A stretch of DNA of 28,354 nucleotides from Entophlyctis helioformis (taxonomy: Eukaryota > Chytridiomycota > Chytridiomycetes > Chytridiales > Chytriomycetaceae): the NCBI GenBank assembly GCA_025526915.1, contig JAHLKH010000265.1, positions 1-28,354 on the forward strand, read 5' to 3'. This document shows, piece by piece, positions 1-9,802 of this stretch (position 1 is its first letter; each line of letters begins with the position of its first letter). Under the pieces are notes generated by a model. That model was not told where the DNA came from. It saw nothing but the letters and a program-made list of their open reading frames with translations, and made no database searches. The translations under genes were made by a program, and so were the position numbers.

Positions 1-52
1 CAACAACGACGGCACAACACGACGGCAGTGGTGGCATGGCCGTGCTGCAGGT

Positions 53-3000
53 TCATTGCGCTCGTCGTGCCCGTGCAAATGCCTCGATGCGTGCAAGATC
101 CGCCAGCGTCGTCGATTGTGGCTTCCACCAGCCAGCTGGCGCTGCAGATGTGCGAGCGGCTGCAGACATCAGCGGGCCGCGGACTGCGCCTGCCAGCGCC
201 TGGCGAACGTGCGTGCCTGTGATCGCCGTCGCGCCGTCCATCGACTCGCGCAGCGCACAGATGCCCGCCTCGCTGTCCAGACCATGGCGCCGTTTTAGCA
301 TGCCGTTGGCGATGCAGCGAGACTGGAAGAGGACTCACCGGAGCAGCACTTCCAGGTCGGCACCCGTGAAGCCAACCGTCTCTCTGGCAAAGCTCTCAAA
401 CTCGCCATCCCTCAGATCCAGTGCAACGCCCGAGCGTGCATACGCGCGCAGAATCTCTTGCCTCTCCGACTCGCTCGGCAGCCCCACATGCACGTGGCAA
501 TCCAGTCGTCCTGTCAAAGCAAGTGCCTTTCAGCCGGTCGCACAGCCAAAGACATGCACGCATCGGTGCAAGGGCCGCGTGCGTACCTGGCCGGAGCAGT
601 GCATCGTCGAGTTTCTCGGCCGGTTGGTGCACGCCATGACCACAACCCCCTGCCGCTCCTGGACGCCATCCATCTCATTGAGCAGCGTCGACAGCACACG
701 CTCATTGACACCACCAGAGCCGTCCTCGGTCCACTCGCGACGCGACGCTATCGCATCCAGCTCGTCAATAAACACTATGCACGGCGTCAACTGTCGGGCT
801 GCTGCAAACAGAGCCCGGATGTTGGCTTCTGACTCGCCGAGGTACTTGGAGAAGATCTCATTGCTGCAGCCACTCGCATCAGTCGCTTGTCCAGCCATGC
901 CAATGACTGGCATGCGCGCATACCTTCTGGCCATCACAAAGTTCATGTTGGATTCGCTTGCAGTCGCATGAACCAGCATCGTTTTGCCACATCCTGTGAG
1001 CGTTCGTGTCAGTCGCGAGCAGCGTTTGGCACTGCCGGCATGATCTCTTGCTGCGCAGACCTGTTGGGCCGTACAGCAGGATGCCTGCGGCTGGCTTGAC
1101 TCCAAGACGGGCAAACACGTCTGGATGCTGGTGTGGCCAGGACACCAGCTGCGAGAGTTTTGCCTTGATCTTGGCGTATCCGCCCAGCCGAGACCAAGGC
1201 ACCGAGCGACGCGTCGTGTCAAACCCAATGCTGGCAGCCTGTGATGGCGGGATGTGCTTGAGCCAGAGTTCAAGATCACGCCACTCCAGGCGAACAGGCA
1301 GGTGCGGCAGTTGAGACGCTGCAGACTGTGGTTGGCTTTGAAGGGACACCGGACTGCAGCTGGTGTGCCAAGTCATCCACGGAGCCATCCGCGCCAGTCA
1401 AGGTCTTGTTTCTCACGCTGTCTTGACCAGCACTGGCCCCTGTGCTGTTTCTTGGCGCTGGTGCATAGACGGCGCGTGTGATGAGCACCGTGAGGTCACG
1501 AACCACAAACCCTGCTGTTTGCTGCTGGACACGCGTCAGTCACCAACCTCTGGATAAAGGACGTGAAAGCACGCACTGGCACCCACCTGTGCAAGGCGCT
1601 CGGCGAGACTAGCCAAGTGGTCCTGATCAGCTGCCACAGCTCCCAGCGACACCATGCGCTGAAAGCACGCCTTGGCAAGATCGCGACGCTGCTGTGAACT
1701 CGGAATGTGCACTTGAACCACGCGCGTAAACAGCTTGCCTACATCTGCGCCAGGCCGCAATGAGTCTGGCAGTTTGGCAGGATCCATGACAGGTGCAACA
1801 ATGCAGACCGCACTGCTGGCAAGAGACAGAAGCAGCTTGCGGATATGCCCCGCGATGTCGAAGCGGTCGACATCAGCAAATGCCATGTCTGTCATGAGAA
1901 TGGCTGGTGTTAATGGCTCGGTTGATTGTCCAAGGGCAGATAGGATGGCGTACCAGCGTTCAGCAAGTCAAGGCCATCAACGACCAGAACCGATGGCGCA
2001 GTCATGCGTGCCTTCCAGACGGCCTTGTACAGCGGCGTGAGTGCAGACGTCTTGGATCCCCCTCGCCTCAAACTCTGCAGTTCCTCGGACAGATGCACGT
2101 AAACGAGCGGGCACTTAACCAGACTGCATACCGCGTGCCTGTTGGCCAGTGGGAGGCAGCATTAGTGCAATCGCATGGCATGACCTGATCTGGCGGACAC
2201 ATGCGACATACATTATCAGGCTCTCTTTGCCAACACCGCGTGGGCCGGCCACATACATGGTGCGAGACGGTGCGATTCCGAGCATCTCATGCAGACTGCG
2301 ACGATGGAGCGAGGCCTCTGTGCGGCATAGACGATGCCGACGTTGCGATGAGCAGTGCGAGCGACATGTGCAAACAACACCGCCCAATGCACAAACAAAA
2401 CTCACCAAGAATAGCCTGCAGTTCCTTGGCGTGCTGATTGTATGCTGCGAGTGGATACGTCAAGATCGACGCGTGGTGGTATGTCGGAGCGAGTGCGAGT
2501 GCAGGAAGGAACTCGAGCTGGCACGAGTCGTCAAAGTCGACTTGTGTAATGACTGACGCCTCAGCCGGCCCAGCGGATGGTTCAGATGGAGAAGAGCGCG
2601 AGATGCCAGCCACAAGAAAGACGGCTGGACGGCTGTTGCGGGGCAGCATGACGAGCGTGTCTGTACAGATCAGCCTGCCAGCCAGATGCGATCTGACGTT
2701 GGCAGACCAGTCCTGAGCGCTGTTGACCAAGGCATCATCGCGTGGATCGACAGCCTTGGACACGGCCGCCAGATCCGATGTTGACGACCGAATGCCATGC
2801 GAAGTTGGTGTCCATGGAGTGGTTGAGATGCGGGCCAAGCAGACGACGGACGATGATTGCCCTGCACTGCTGCTCTGGACAGCGGCTGGAGGATCTGGCT
2901 GATCAGCCGTTGCAGGTTCACGAACGACTCCAGGCGTGGCAGACGACCGCAGGACTTTGCATTCCACTTGCAGGTCAATGGAGGAAGGATCCGCAGCAGC

Positions 3001-3324
3001 CCAGCCAAGGACGTCGCCACGAGTCCACCAGTTGAACAGCCAGCGAGGAATGCCAACGGACGGACTGGAGCTGGAACTGCCGTTGTCACTGGTGTCGTCG
3101 TCACTGTCGAAAACGACACGAAGCACACACGGCTTGCACGCAGCCTGAGCAGCGGCTGGCGCTGGGCCAGCGGCGGATGGCGGGATGCATGGCTGCGGTA
3201 CAGACGACGGAAGCACGACAAGTGTGTCGCCATGAAGCCATCCGCAGGCAGATGCTGTCCGGCTGGAAACGTCAAGAGTATCGGCCGGTCCGCCGACAGC
3301 TCCAGGTCTGGCTCGGAGTTTCAT
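53..3324 (-). CDS. PEX1: Peroxisome biogenesis AAA+ ATPase, PEX1-like
   Basis: Two AAA+ modules follow a roughly 300-residue N-terminal region with no domain I recognise. The second module is canonical: Walker A GPTGCGKT (about residue 654), KYLGESEANIR, Walker B CIVFIDELDAIA, TNRP sensor, RPGRLD and FTGADLEVLL. The first module is degenerate, with Walker A GPRGVGKES and Walker B VLVVDGLDLL. PEX1-type stretches are KAVW...PSVLVVDGLDLL and GFVVRDLTVL. By family knowledge it pairs with PEX6 to extract the PEX5 receptor from peroxisomes. Introns seen: 2318-2405, 2139-2211, 1889-1953, 1512-1582, 994-1060, 864-923, 511-586, 273-338. Two single-base frame breaks occur: a missing base near 618-622 (between TNRP and KLDD) and an extra base somewhere in 1290-1390. 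After correcting both, length is about 901 residues, short for PEX1. The ATG at 3322-3324 is the first methionine, 42 bp from the divergent COX14-like gene. AFG2/Cdc48-type ATPases are the main alternative, since the second module resembles AFG2. Confidence 0.75.
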
Positions 3325-3366
3325 GGCAGACAACTATTCCAAACAATCACCAACATCAACAACAGC
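3325..3366. promoter_or_regulatory. 42-bp divergent intergenic spacer, PEX1 / COX14-like
   Basis: This is all the DNA between the PEX1 start (minus strand) and the COX14-like start (plus strand). Both 5' leaders and any core promoter must overlap it or lie inside the neighbouring coding sequence. It is A/C-rich on the plus strand, reading as a CAA-rich leader for the right-hand gene, and has CAAAC at 3340-3344. No TATA box is visible. Confidence 0.55.
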
Positions 3367-3734
3367 ATGCCACTGCTCGCATCCCAAAAGGCGGCCGACA
3401 TGGCCCACAAGGCCATTGGCGGCGTGCTCATTGCGTTCTCGGCGTTTGGAGCGTTCAACGTGGTCAACATGGTCATCTTCAAGGTGCGCCAGGCCCGCAA
3501 GGCCGACCGCCTGCTCGAGGCCGAGACTTCGGTGAGCATGAGTTGACCCTTGCCTGTGCCATGCTTGTTGGCCGATGATGTGTTCTCTTGCTCACTCACC
3601 ACCATTCGCCTGGCTGCCTGTCTGGCTGGCTGGCTGTCTGGCTGCCTGCCTGTCTGGCTGCCTGCCTGCCTGCCTCTCAGCTCGACTTTGCCGCAGCATC
3701 AGCAGGGACATCATTGCAACAGGACCAGCAATAG
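3367..3734 (+). CDS. Small single-pass mitochondrial protein, COX14-like
   Basis: Exon 1 is 3367-3531 and exon 2 is 3681-3734, giving 72 residues. The intron at 3532-3680 has donor GTGAGC and acceptor CTCTCAG after a long CTGG/CTGC pyrimidine-rich tract. Without splicing the frame ends at 3546, giving 59 residues. The layout is a short N-terminus (MPLLASQKAADMAHKAIGG), one hydrophobic span around residues 16-36, then a basic, charged tail with KVRQARKADRLLEAE. Size, the position of the span and the basic matrix-type tail resemble COX14/C12orf62, which helps assemble Cox1 in the inner membrane. Small single-span proteins are hard to assign, so any other inner-membrane subunit or assembly factor remains possible. 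It is divergent from PEX1 at 42 bp. Confidence 0.45.
3609..3680 (+). repeat. CTGG/CTGC tetranucleotide tract in an intron
   Basis: Imperfect runs of ctgg, ctgc and ctgt fill the 3' half of the COX14-like intron and end at its CAG acceptor. The repeat therefore also serves as the pyrimidine-rich tract upstream of the splice site. Confidence 0.7.
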
Positions 3735-4062
3735 CTCACAGGATGCAAGCTGCCTCGGCACCATGCACAACCGGATCAAACGACCACTGCAGGAACAACC
3801 CCATGAATGACATCCACTTTCAAGCATGATGAGCGCTGCCACTCTTCTCCAAGCTACAACGCTGGCAGGCAACCAGATGAGACCATGAGATTCATTGCAG
3901 GGATTCCAACAGCAGCCAAGACAGTTCTGCTTGCTTGCTTGCTTGCTTGCATGCTAGCTTGCTTAGTGGTGGCCACCGTGGCCAGAGCTGTTTGTTCCGC
4001 GATCAAGAGTCGGTTAGACAGACAGCCAGATGGACAGATAGACAGCCAGACAACCAGAGCCC
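3735..4062. repeat. Convergent intergenic region with TTGC and GACA repeats
   Basis: This 328-bp stretch between the 3' ends of the COX14-like gene and the subunit g gene holds no gene I can support. A (ttgc)n run lies at about 3930-3965 and a GACA/CAGACA run at about 4016-4053. Two terminators must lie here or within the genes, but no clear polyadenylation signal stands out. Confidence 0.6.
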
Positions 4063-4899
4063 TTACCCCTCAATGTTGTAGCCAATGATCGAGCCACGGC
4101 CGACCATCTCGCCGACGAGGAAGAAAGCCGTAGATCTTGGCACCCTCGGCCGCAAACGTGAGCGACTGGCGCACCGTGACCTTCTTCCACTCGCCGTTCT
4201 GGAGAGCCTTGATGAAGTTGGCCATGCCCTGCTGCGCCTCGCCAATGTTGGGGAACGACGTCAGGCGCTGGTGCGAGGCCACCTGCGACACAAACTCCAC
4301 GCCGACGCGGCCGTAGTAGATGAGCGGCGAAGCGAAGCCTGTTGGGTTGCGCCAGCCATGGCACACGTTGGGTCAGCAAGTCGCCTCGCGGCATGCCATT
4401 GCCGTCCATCCCTCTCGCTGGCTCTCTCGCACGCAGGTGAACAGGCAGACGGCGTGCTGGCTGGCTGGCTAGCTGTTGCTGGATGGCTGTTGCTGGATGG
4501 TTGCTGCTGTGTTGGCCACCGACGCCTTGTCCTCAAAGTTGCAGCTGTTGGTTGCTGTTGGTTGCCGTCGCCGTCGCCGCCGTCAAACGGATCTCTGTGC
4601 AGCAGCCAGCCAGCCAGCGAGCCAGCCAGCCAGCCAGCGCTGATTGCCATCATCACGACGAGCGAGCGAGCGAACGACAAAAGAGCGGCCAGCCGCAGCG
4701 GCAGCCAGAGGGACGGTGTGCGGACAGGCACGGGTCGGGGCTGCTACTGCAGCCACGGCAGACACAGGCTGGGCAGGGGCGTACCCTGCAGGCGAGCGCC
4801 AATCGACGAGGCGGCCGCCTTGGCCTTGGCGGCTGCGTCACCAGACGTCGTGGACGCAAAGCGGCGGAAGGGAATCATGCTGCGCTTGAGGAACGACAT
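4063..4899 (-). CDS. ATP20: Mitochondrial F1Fo-ATP synthase subunit g
   Basis: Exon 1 (4785-4899) encodes a basic, Ser/Ala-rich N-terminus starting MSFLKRSMIPFRRFAS, typical of a mitochondrial presequence. Exon 2 (4063-4338) encodes the conserved domain with SPLIYYGRVGVEFVSQVA and ends in a transmembrane helix FFLVGEMVGRGSIIGY. That helix holds a GxxxG motif (GEMVG), which in family knowledge supports ATP synthase dimerisation in the inner membrane. The 446-bp intron (4339-4784) is repeat-rich, and the codon GGC spans it. One extra base, most likely in the AAA run at 4124-4126, breaks the frame between AKIYG and FFLVG. Removing it gives 129 residues, normal for the family. The start lies only 35 bp below the CLASP stop on the same strand, so its promoter probably lies within the end of the CLASP gene. 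Confidence 0.85.
4456..4640. repeat. CTGG / CCAG tetranucleotide clusters in the subunit g intron
   Basis: A ctgg run at about 4457-4474 is followed by ccag runs at about 4602-4640, opposite in orientation on the same strand. The two arms could pair with each other in the pre-mRNA as a hairpin. They lie wholly inside the 446-bp intron. Confidence 0.65.
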
Positions 4900-4934
4900 T
4901 TGGTTTTTGGTTGCAGGCAAAACACTTCACAAAT
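4900..4934 (-). promoter_or_regulatory. 35-bp CLASP-to-subunit g junction
   Basis: Only 35 bp separate the CLASP TGA from the subunit g ATG on the same strand. The end just before the ATG reads CAACCAAAAACCAA. The short gap implies that transcription of subunit g starts inside CLASP, or that the two share a transcript that is later processed. Confidence 0.5.
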
Positions 4935-7900
4935 TCAATTTTTGGACATGAGTTTTCTGAGAATCGTCTCGCGCGGCACGCCAAACTTGGTGCGCACAGC
5001 CGCGTACAGCCGCTCGATCCAGTCGGATCCTGCTGGGAGGCTCGCTGAAATGGCCGCTGCGCACTCAAACGCCGGCTTCCGGACCAGACTCGGCAGCTTG
5101 GAGTCCAGTCCCTGAGAGATCCGTGCCAGTTCGTGCCATGAACACGGCCAGTCAGCACCAATACACAAAAAGCAACAGTGCGATCCATGGACAAGAAACA
5201 CACCTTGGCAACAAGGTCGACCAGCACATCGTCGTCTTCGCGAATAACATCCCCGTGGCTGCCAACGTGGCGGGATATCAGATCGTAGCAGATCTGCATG
5301 CCCAGTCCGCGGTCAAGTGCTGCAAGTGCACTCGCAACAACCACCGCGGGCGGCAGCGACTGCTCAAACGCGCTCACAAGGCTGGCAGTCTCGTAGTCGA
5401 CATCAAGAACGTCGTCCGGCAGAGTCTACAACAACGCAGCACGCACAAGCCAGATGCCATCAGATCACGTCAGCCCTTCGCCACCAGCCTGCAAGCAGCT
5501 CTGATCGTCTCACCTTGGGGTCCATGCGGCACTCGAGCACAGCCATCAGGATCGAGCTCGCACGCGCCGCAATCCACTGCGTATGGTGCGTGATAAGCGA
5601 GCGCAGCACAACCAGGCAGCTCTTGATGCACGCGGCCGGCGGCGGAGATCAAGCAGCCCGGTGAGTGCCGTCTCGAGGATGGAGCTCACCTGGCTCTCGC
5701 CAAGCGTCGACTCTGGCCTTTCGAGTGCCCGCACAACTGCCATGAGCTGGCGCGACCGGTTCTCAAATACCGACCCTTCCTCGTTGATGGTCGACTTGAC
5801 CAGTGCCTCCAGGTCGTCGAGCTCCGTGCGGTCTTTGGACACGAGTGCATGGCGCAGCTTGGTGACGTCGGCCACATCGTCGTCTGTAAACGTCAGTGGC
5901 TCGGCCGGCTTGGTGGGCTTGAATGGGCTGCTGCTCGCACTGGCACTGGCAGCAGGACCGGCATTCGTGTTGCTGTTACGCTCGATACTGTCTGCATCAC
6001 TGCCAGTTGATAGACGCGACGGCCCGAGGTTCAGTCCGCCGAGGCTCAGCGATCGCTTGGCATGCAGCGGTGGACCGGTCAGCGATATGGAACGCGACGG
6101 CAGCTGCTCGTGCGTGACAAGGCCGCCGACCATGTTTCGCCCACATAGTCCACGGCGTCCCCAGTGCTGTTGCGGAACGCCGTGTTGGGGACAGTGGCGG
6201 CGCGATCTATGGTGCGTCTGGCCGTGGGAGTGGCAGACGAGGCGCCGTCAGCACTGCCGTCGTCTTGTGCACTGCTCGCTGAAACAGCAGCGAATGCAGC
6301 CATCAGGTTGTTCGTGTTGCGCGGCGTCGGCGTCCGTCTTGCGGCATGGTCTTCTGCCATGACAACCGATGGGATTGGCGTGCTGCTCGCGCTGATCACT
6401 CGGTTCGAATCGGCGTGGTCGTCAGACTGAGACCAGACTGCCGACCGTGGAAGCGTGCTGTCAGACAGGCTCGACGTCGGGTAGTGGCTGTCCTGCACGC
6501 CAACGGCAGATGCGCGGCGTGACGACACGGCTGAGCTGGTCTCGAAATCCGTCTCAGTGTCCACATCTGTGTGGTCCTCCCCATACTGCGACGCATTGTC
6601 TTCAAGCTCGTCGGCGCTCTGTGTTCATGCATAAGCTGGTAAGCATCACAGAAGATGGCAAGTTGGACAGTGCCACTGCTGGCGTACCTTGAAAAAGGAT
6701 GATCGAGACGACGACGTTGACAAGCGCGGCTTGCGGGCCGAGACTTTGGGCGACACGTGATCGTAGTTGATGCGAGGACTGCCCTTTCCAGACAGGGAAG
6801 GCGATCCAGGATGAGCCGTGCGCGAGACCTGTTATTGTGGCAACAGAGCCCAACATCGGGGTAAGCGGCCGCGACACTCGGACTTGGAACAGGCCAGCCC
6901 AGCAGATATGCATACCATGGGACTGCGTATCAGGACGCTCTTGTCGGCCTCAATGTCCTTGCCAAACACCATGTTGAGCAGACGCTTGTCATTGGAGCGA
7001 AGACTGGCCATCGCCGACGTGAACGCATCGCTGTTGGCTTCATACATGGTCTGCAGCACAAACCGCATGCTCTTGTTGACAAACGCATCCTGCTCATTGC
7101 CAATCGGTGCAAGTCGCGTCAGCATGATCTTGGAGTCTGCCATACAAACGTGTGTGCGGTTAGCATCCTGGACACCATACAAACCAGATGCTCTGGATAG
7201 CAGAAAAGGGAGCAAAAAACAACATACGGCCAGGCTTGGAGAGGTACTGCTCCCAGTGCTTCGCAGACAGGTCCGCAAGGAACCCAATGCATCCGACGCG
7301 GACCTTGAGGGCATGATCGGTGGATCCAAGTGCCTGCGCCATGACGCTGCAGAGCACATCGCCACCGTACATTTCGCGCAGCAAGTCCACAAGCGTCTCG
7401 GTGACTTGCCCAACGCCATGCTTGCTGCGCTGGATGGGGCTGTAGTGGACACTGACGACCTTGGGAAGCAGCTGTTCAAGCACAGCGACCGGCAGATTGG
7501 GCATCTGGATGACTTCCAGCACGGTTTGGAGCGCAACATGGATGACCCGATAGTGCGCATCGCCCAGACCGGCCACAACAATCTCGAGTATCTTGCCGCC
7601 CGTCTTGGACCGCAAATCAAACGACGAGGTTTCCGATGCACGCTGGCGACTCAGGTGCGCCGTGATGGTTTGGAGGACAGACGAGCGCGTCGACCATTCA
7701 CTGCTCTTGATGTCCACGCGGAGCTTGTTCACGTCAAGAGGCGAGTCGTCAAGGCCCTGATTGGATGAAAAGGACGCTGCTGATTCGGGCCGCACCATGC
7801 CTCCAGCTGGATTATGGCTGCTGCTGCTGCCGACGCTGCCAATGCTGGATGAAGACGTGCGGTTGGGCTCGCTTGTGCGTGGCAGCGATGTCTGCGAGCG

Positions 7901-9726
7901 ACGGACACCAAAAGACGACGACGAAGCGTCAGCAGCTGTTTTGGAGTTACTGCTGCTGCCAGACACAGGCTGAGAGGATGTGGGCTGCGACGGCGGACGA
8001 CCAGCGTCAGTCGTGCTGCTGAGCCCATAGGACCGAACCGACGAAGGTGCGGATGGAAGACGAGCAGGGCGTTGGAACTTGCTCTTGTCTCCGAGAACGG
8101 TTGCGGCACCGGCCAACGTCCCGGGAGCAGACGAAAAGGGCACCGACGCAGATGCAATGTTTGCGGGCAGGACAGCAGCAGCAGCAGCAGCAGAAACACC
8201 GAGTCCAGCCGGTTTGTCTGTGCGAACCACGCGCTGCGCACCGCCCAGATGCTCGGTCAGGTGCGTGACTCTGTTCTGAGCAGGGCGGTTCGCATCAGAC
8301 TGATCGGGCTGCTGCCGCACCACACGAGCAGGCTCGCCAAGTGTGCGGCGGCCGAGAGTCGCAAAAGCCGACGACGCGCCGGCCGTCGCAGATCCAAGAG
8401 CCGGCTGTGTCTGCAAAGGCAGACGTGCAGCCAAAGTGCCCCTGTGGGATGGTTCCGAGACGGTCTGGTCGATAGAGTGCGAGGATGGTTGATTAGCAGA
8501 TCCGCTTGCAGTTCCGCTTGCAGATGCAGACATGTGCTGGACAGGCAGGTCGTCCGACGATCGCACAGACTCGCGGCTGGGCATGCGCACAGTCGTCTTG
8601 GTCTTGGCGACTGCACGCGGCAGCACCTTCTTGTCGACGCGAATGTACTTGCGGGCCGTATCGGGCAGCTTGTCGACAAACCTGACCAAAACGGCCGGTG
8701 CACGCGCGGCAGAGTCAGTGGCGCGTTGTGTGCAAGCACCAAGACACACAGCGGCGATGCCAGCAGGTACCTTGCCACACGATCGGGGAAGACGGCTGCG
8801 TACGACTCGAACGCCGAGCGAGCCAGATCGCGGACCTCGACCGTCGAGTCCAGCACACTGCAGGCCAAGATGGACTCGACCAGATCGGCCGCGCCAGTCA
8901 GCCGCTCGACCGAGTTGGAGTCGAGCACGCACTTGAAGGATTCCATGGCAGCGATGCGCATCGTCTTGCTCTGGTTCTTGCCTGCTTCGGCCAGGTGCGG
9001 CATGAACGACACGAGCCCGGCAGACGAGATGCAGACCCTGAGCGCAGCCGAGGCGGAGCCGACGTAGACCTTGTTGGCACGGGCCGTGAGCTTGAGCACC
9101 GTCGGCAGGAACGTGTCCGAGAGCAGCTCAAAGCGGTCTCGCAGGGTGCGTGCCAGCGCCTCGATGAGCACCAGCGATGTGCGGGCCAGCCGAGTGCGCT
9201 CTGTCAGCAGCTGCATGTGCAGGCAGCGGGGTGTCAGTCGGCGGCGTTCAGGCGATGCGCAACGTTGTGTTGCAATGCGATGCACACGGAGGCGGCTGCG
9301 GCACCGCTTGAACAGCGACAACGTACGCAGTTGTTGATGGGCGTCTTGAGGCGGGTCTTGATGGCCAGCGGCAGCGCCTGCAGCACGGCCGCAGCGCCCG
9401 GCGCCGACGAGCCTGCCGGCCCGCAGCCCTGCACGATGGCCGTCAGCCGCACGAGCAGGTCCTCCATCTTGGTCCAGTTCTCCTCCGTTTCCCGCTGGTT
9501 GGCCTCGAAGAACGCTGCGATGCCCCGTATCTCATGGTCCAGGGCCGCCACGTCGGCCAGCTGTGCGTCGCCGTCGGCGCAGTGCGTGCTGTGCGTCAGT
9601 GTCTCGCTGCTCTGCCTCTTCCACAGCTGCGGCAACGGCAACAGCAACGGCTGCAACAGCAACTGCTGGTGTGTGTGTGCACACTAGCTTTGTTCTGCTG
9701 ACCTCGATTGGCTTCGATTTTGACAT
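4935..9726 (-). CDS. CLASP-family microtubule plus-end protein (TOG repeats)
   Basis: An N-terminal TOG-type helical repeat carries FFEANQRETEENW, ERTRLARTSLVLIEAL and ANKVYVGSASAALRV. A Ser/Pro-rich disordered linker covers roughly residues 270-545. A second TOG array follows (SSEWSTRSSVLQTI, NDKRLLNMVFGKDIEAD), then another disordered part and a C-terminal helical domain. The family binds tubulin and stabilises microtubules at plus ends and kinetochores. TPIP at 6370-6381 fits the [ST]xIP EB1-binding pattern. Introns: 9561-9702, 9211-9326, 8682-8770, 7137-7227, 6829-6915, 6619-6687, 5426-5513, 5112-5203. Two missing single bases break the frame, near 6135 (an AAA run) and in the GC-rich stretch at about 5630-5650. 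Correcting both gives about 1339 residues. The first exon is only 24 nt, so the start at 9724-9726 is slightly less certain than the rest. Confidence 0.82.
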
Positions 9727-9802
9727 GGCGAAAGATTGATATTCAAGCAAAAATGAACGATTATCATAGCGACCGATAAACACAGCTGTGCGACAGAGCC
9801 GT

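Noticed and set aside
618..4126. PEX1 and subunit g as pseudogenes
   Set aside because: Splice sites, catalytic motifs and both flanks of each break are intact, and no internal stops appear apart from the single-base shifts.
6405..6420. tRNA-like B-box sequence (ggttcgaatc)
   Set aside because: It lies inside a coding exon of CLASP, with no matching A box or acceptor stem around it.
8072..9067. A 331-codon plus-strand open frame
   Set aside because: It is antisense to the CLASP linker and TOG exons and shows only shadow composition (Arg, Ser, Cys). GC-rich coding DNA commonly leaves such open shadows.
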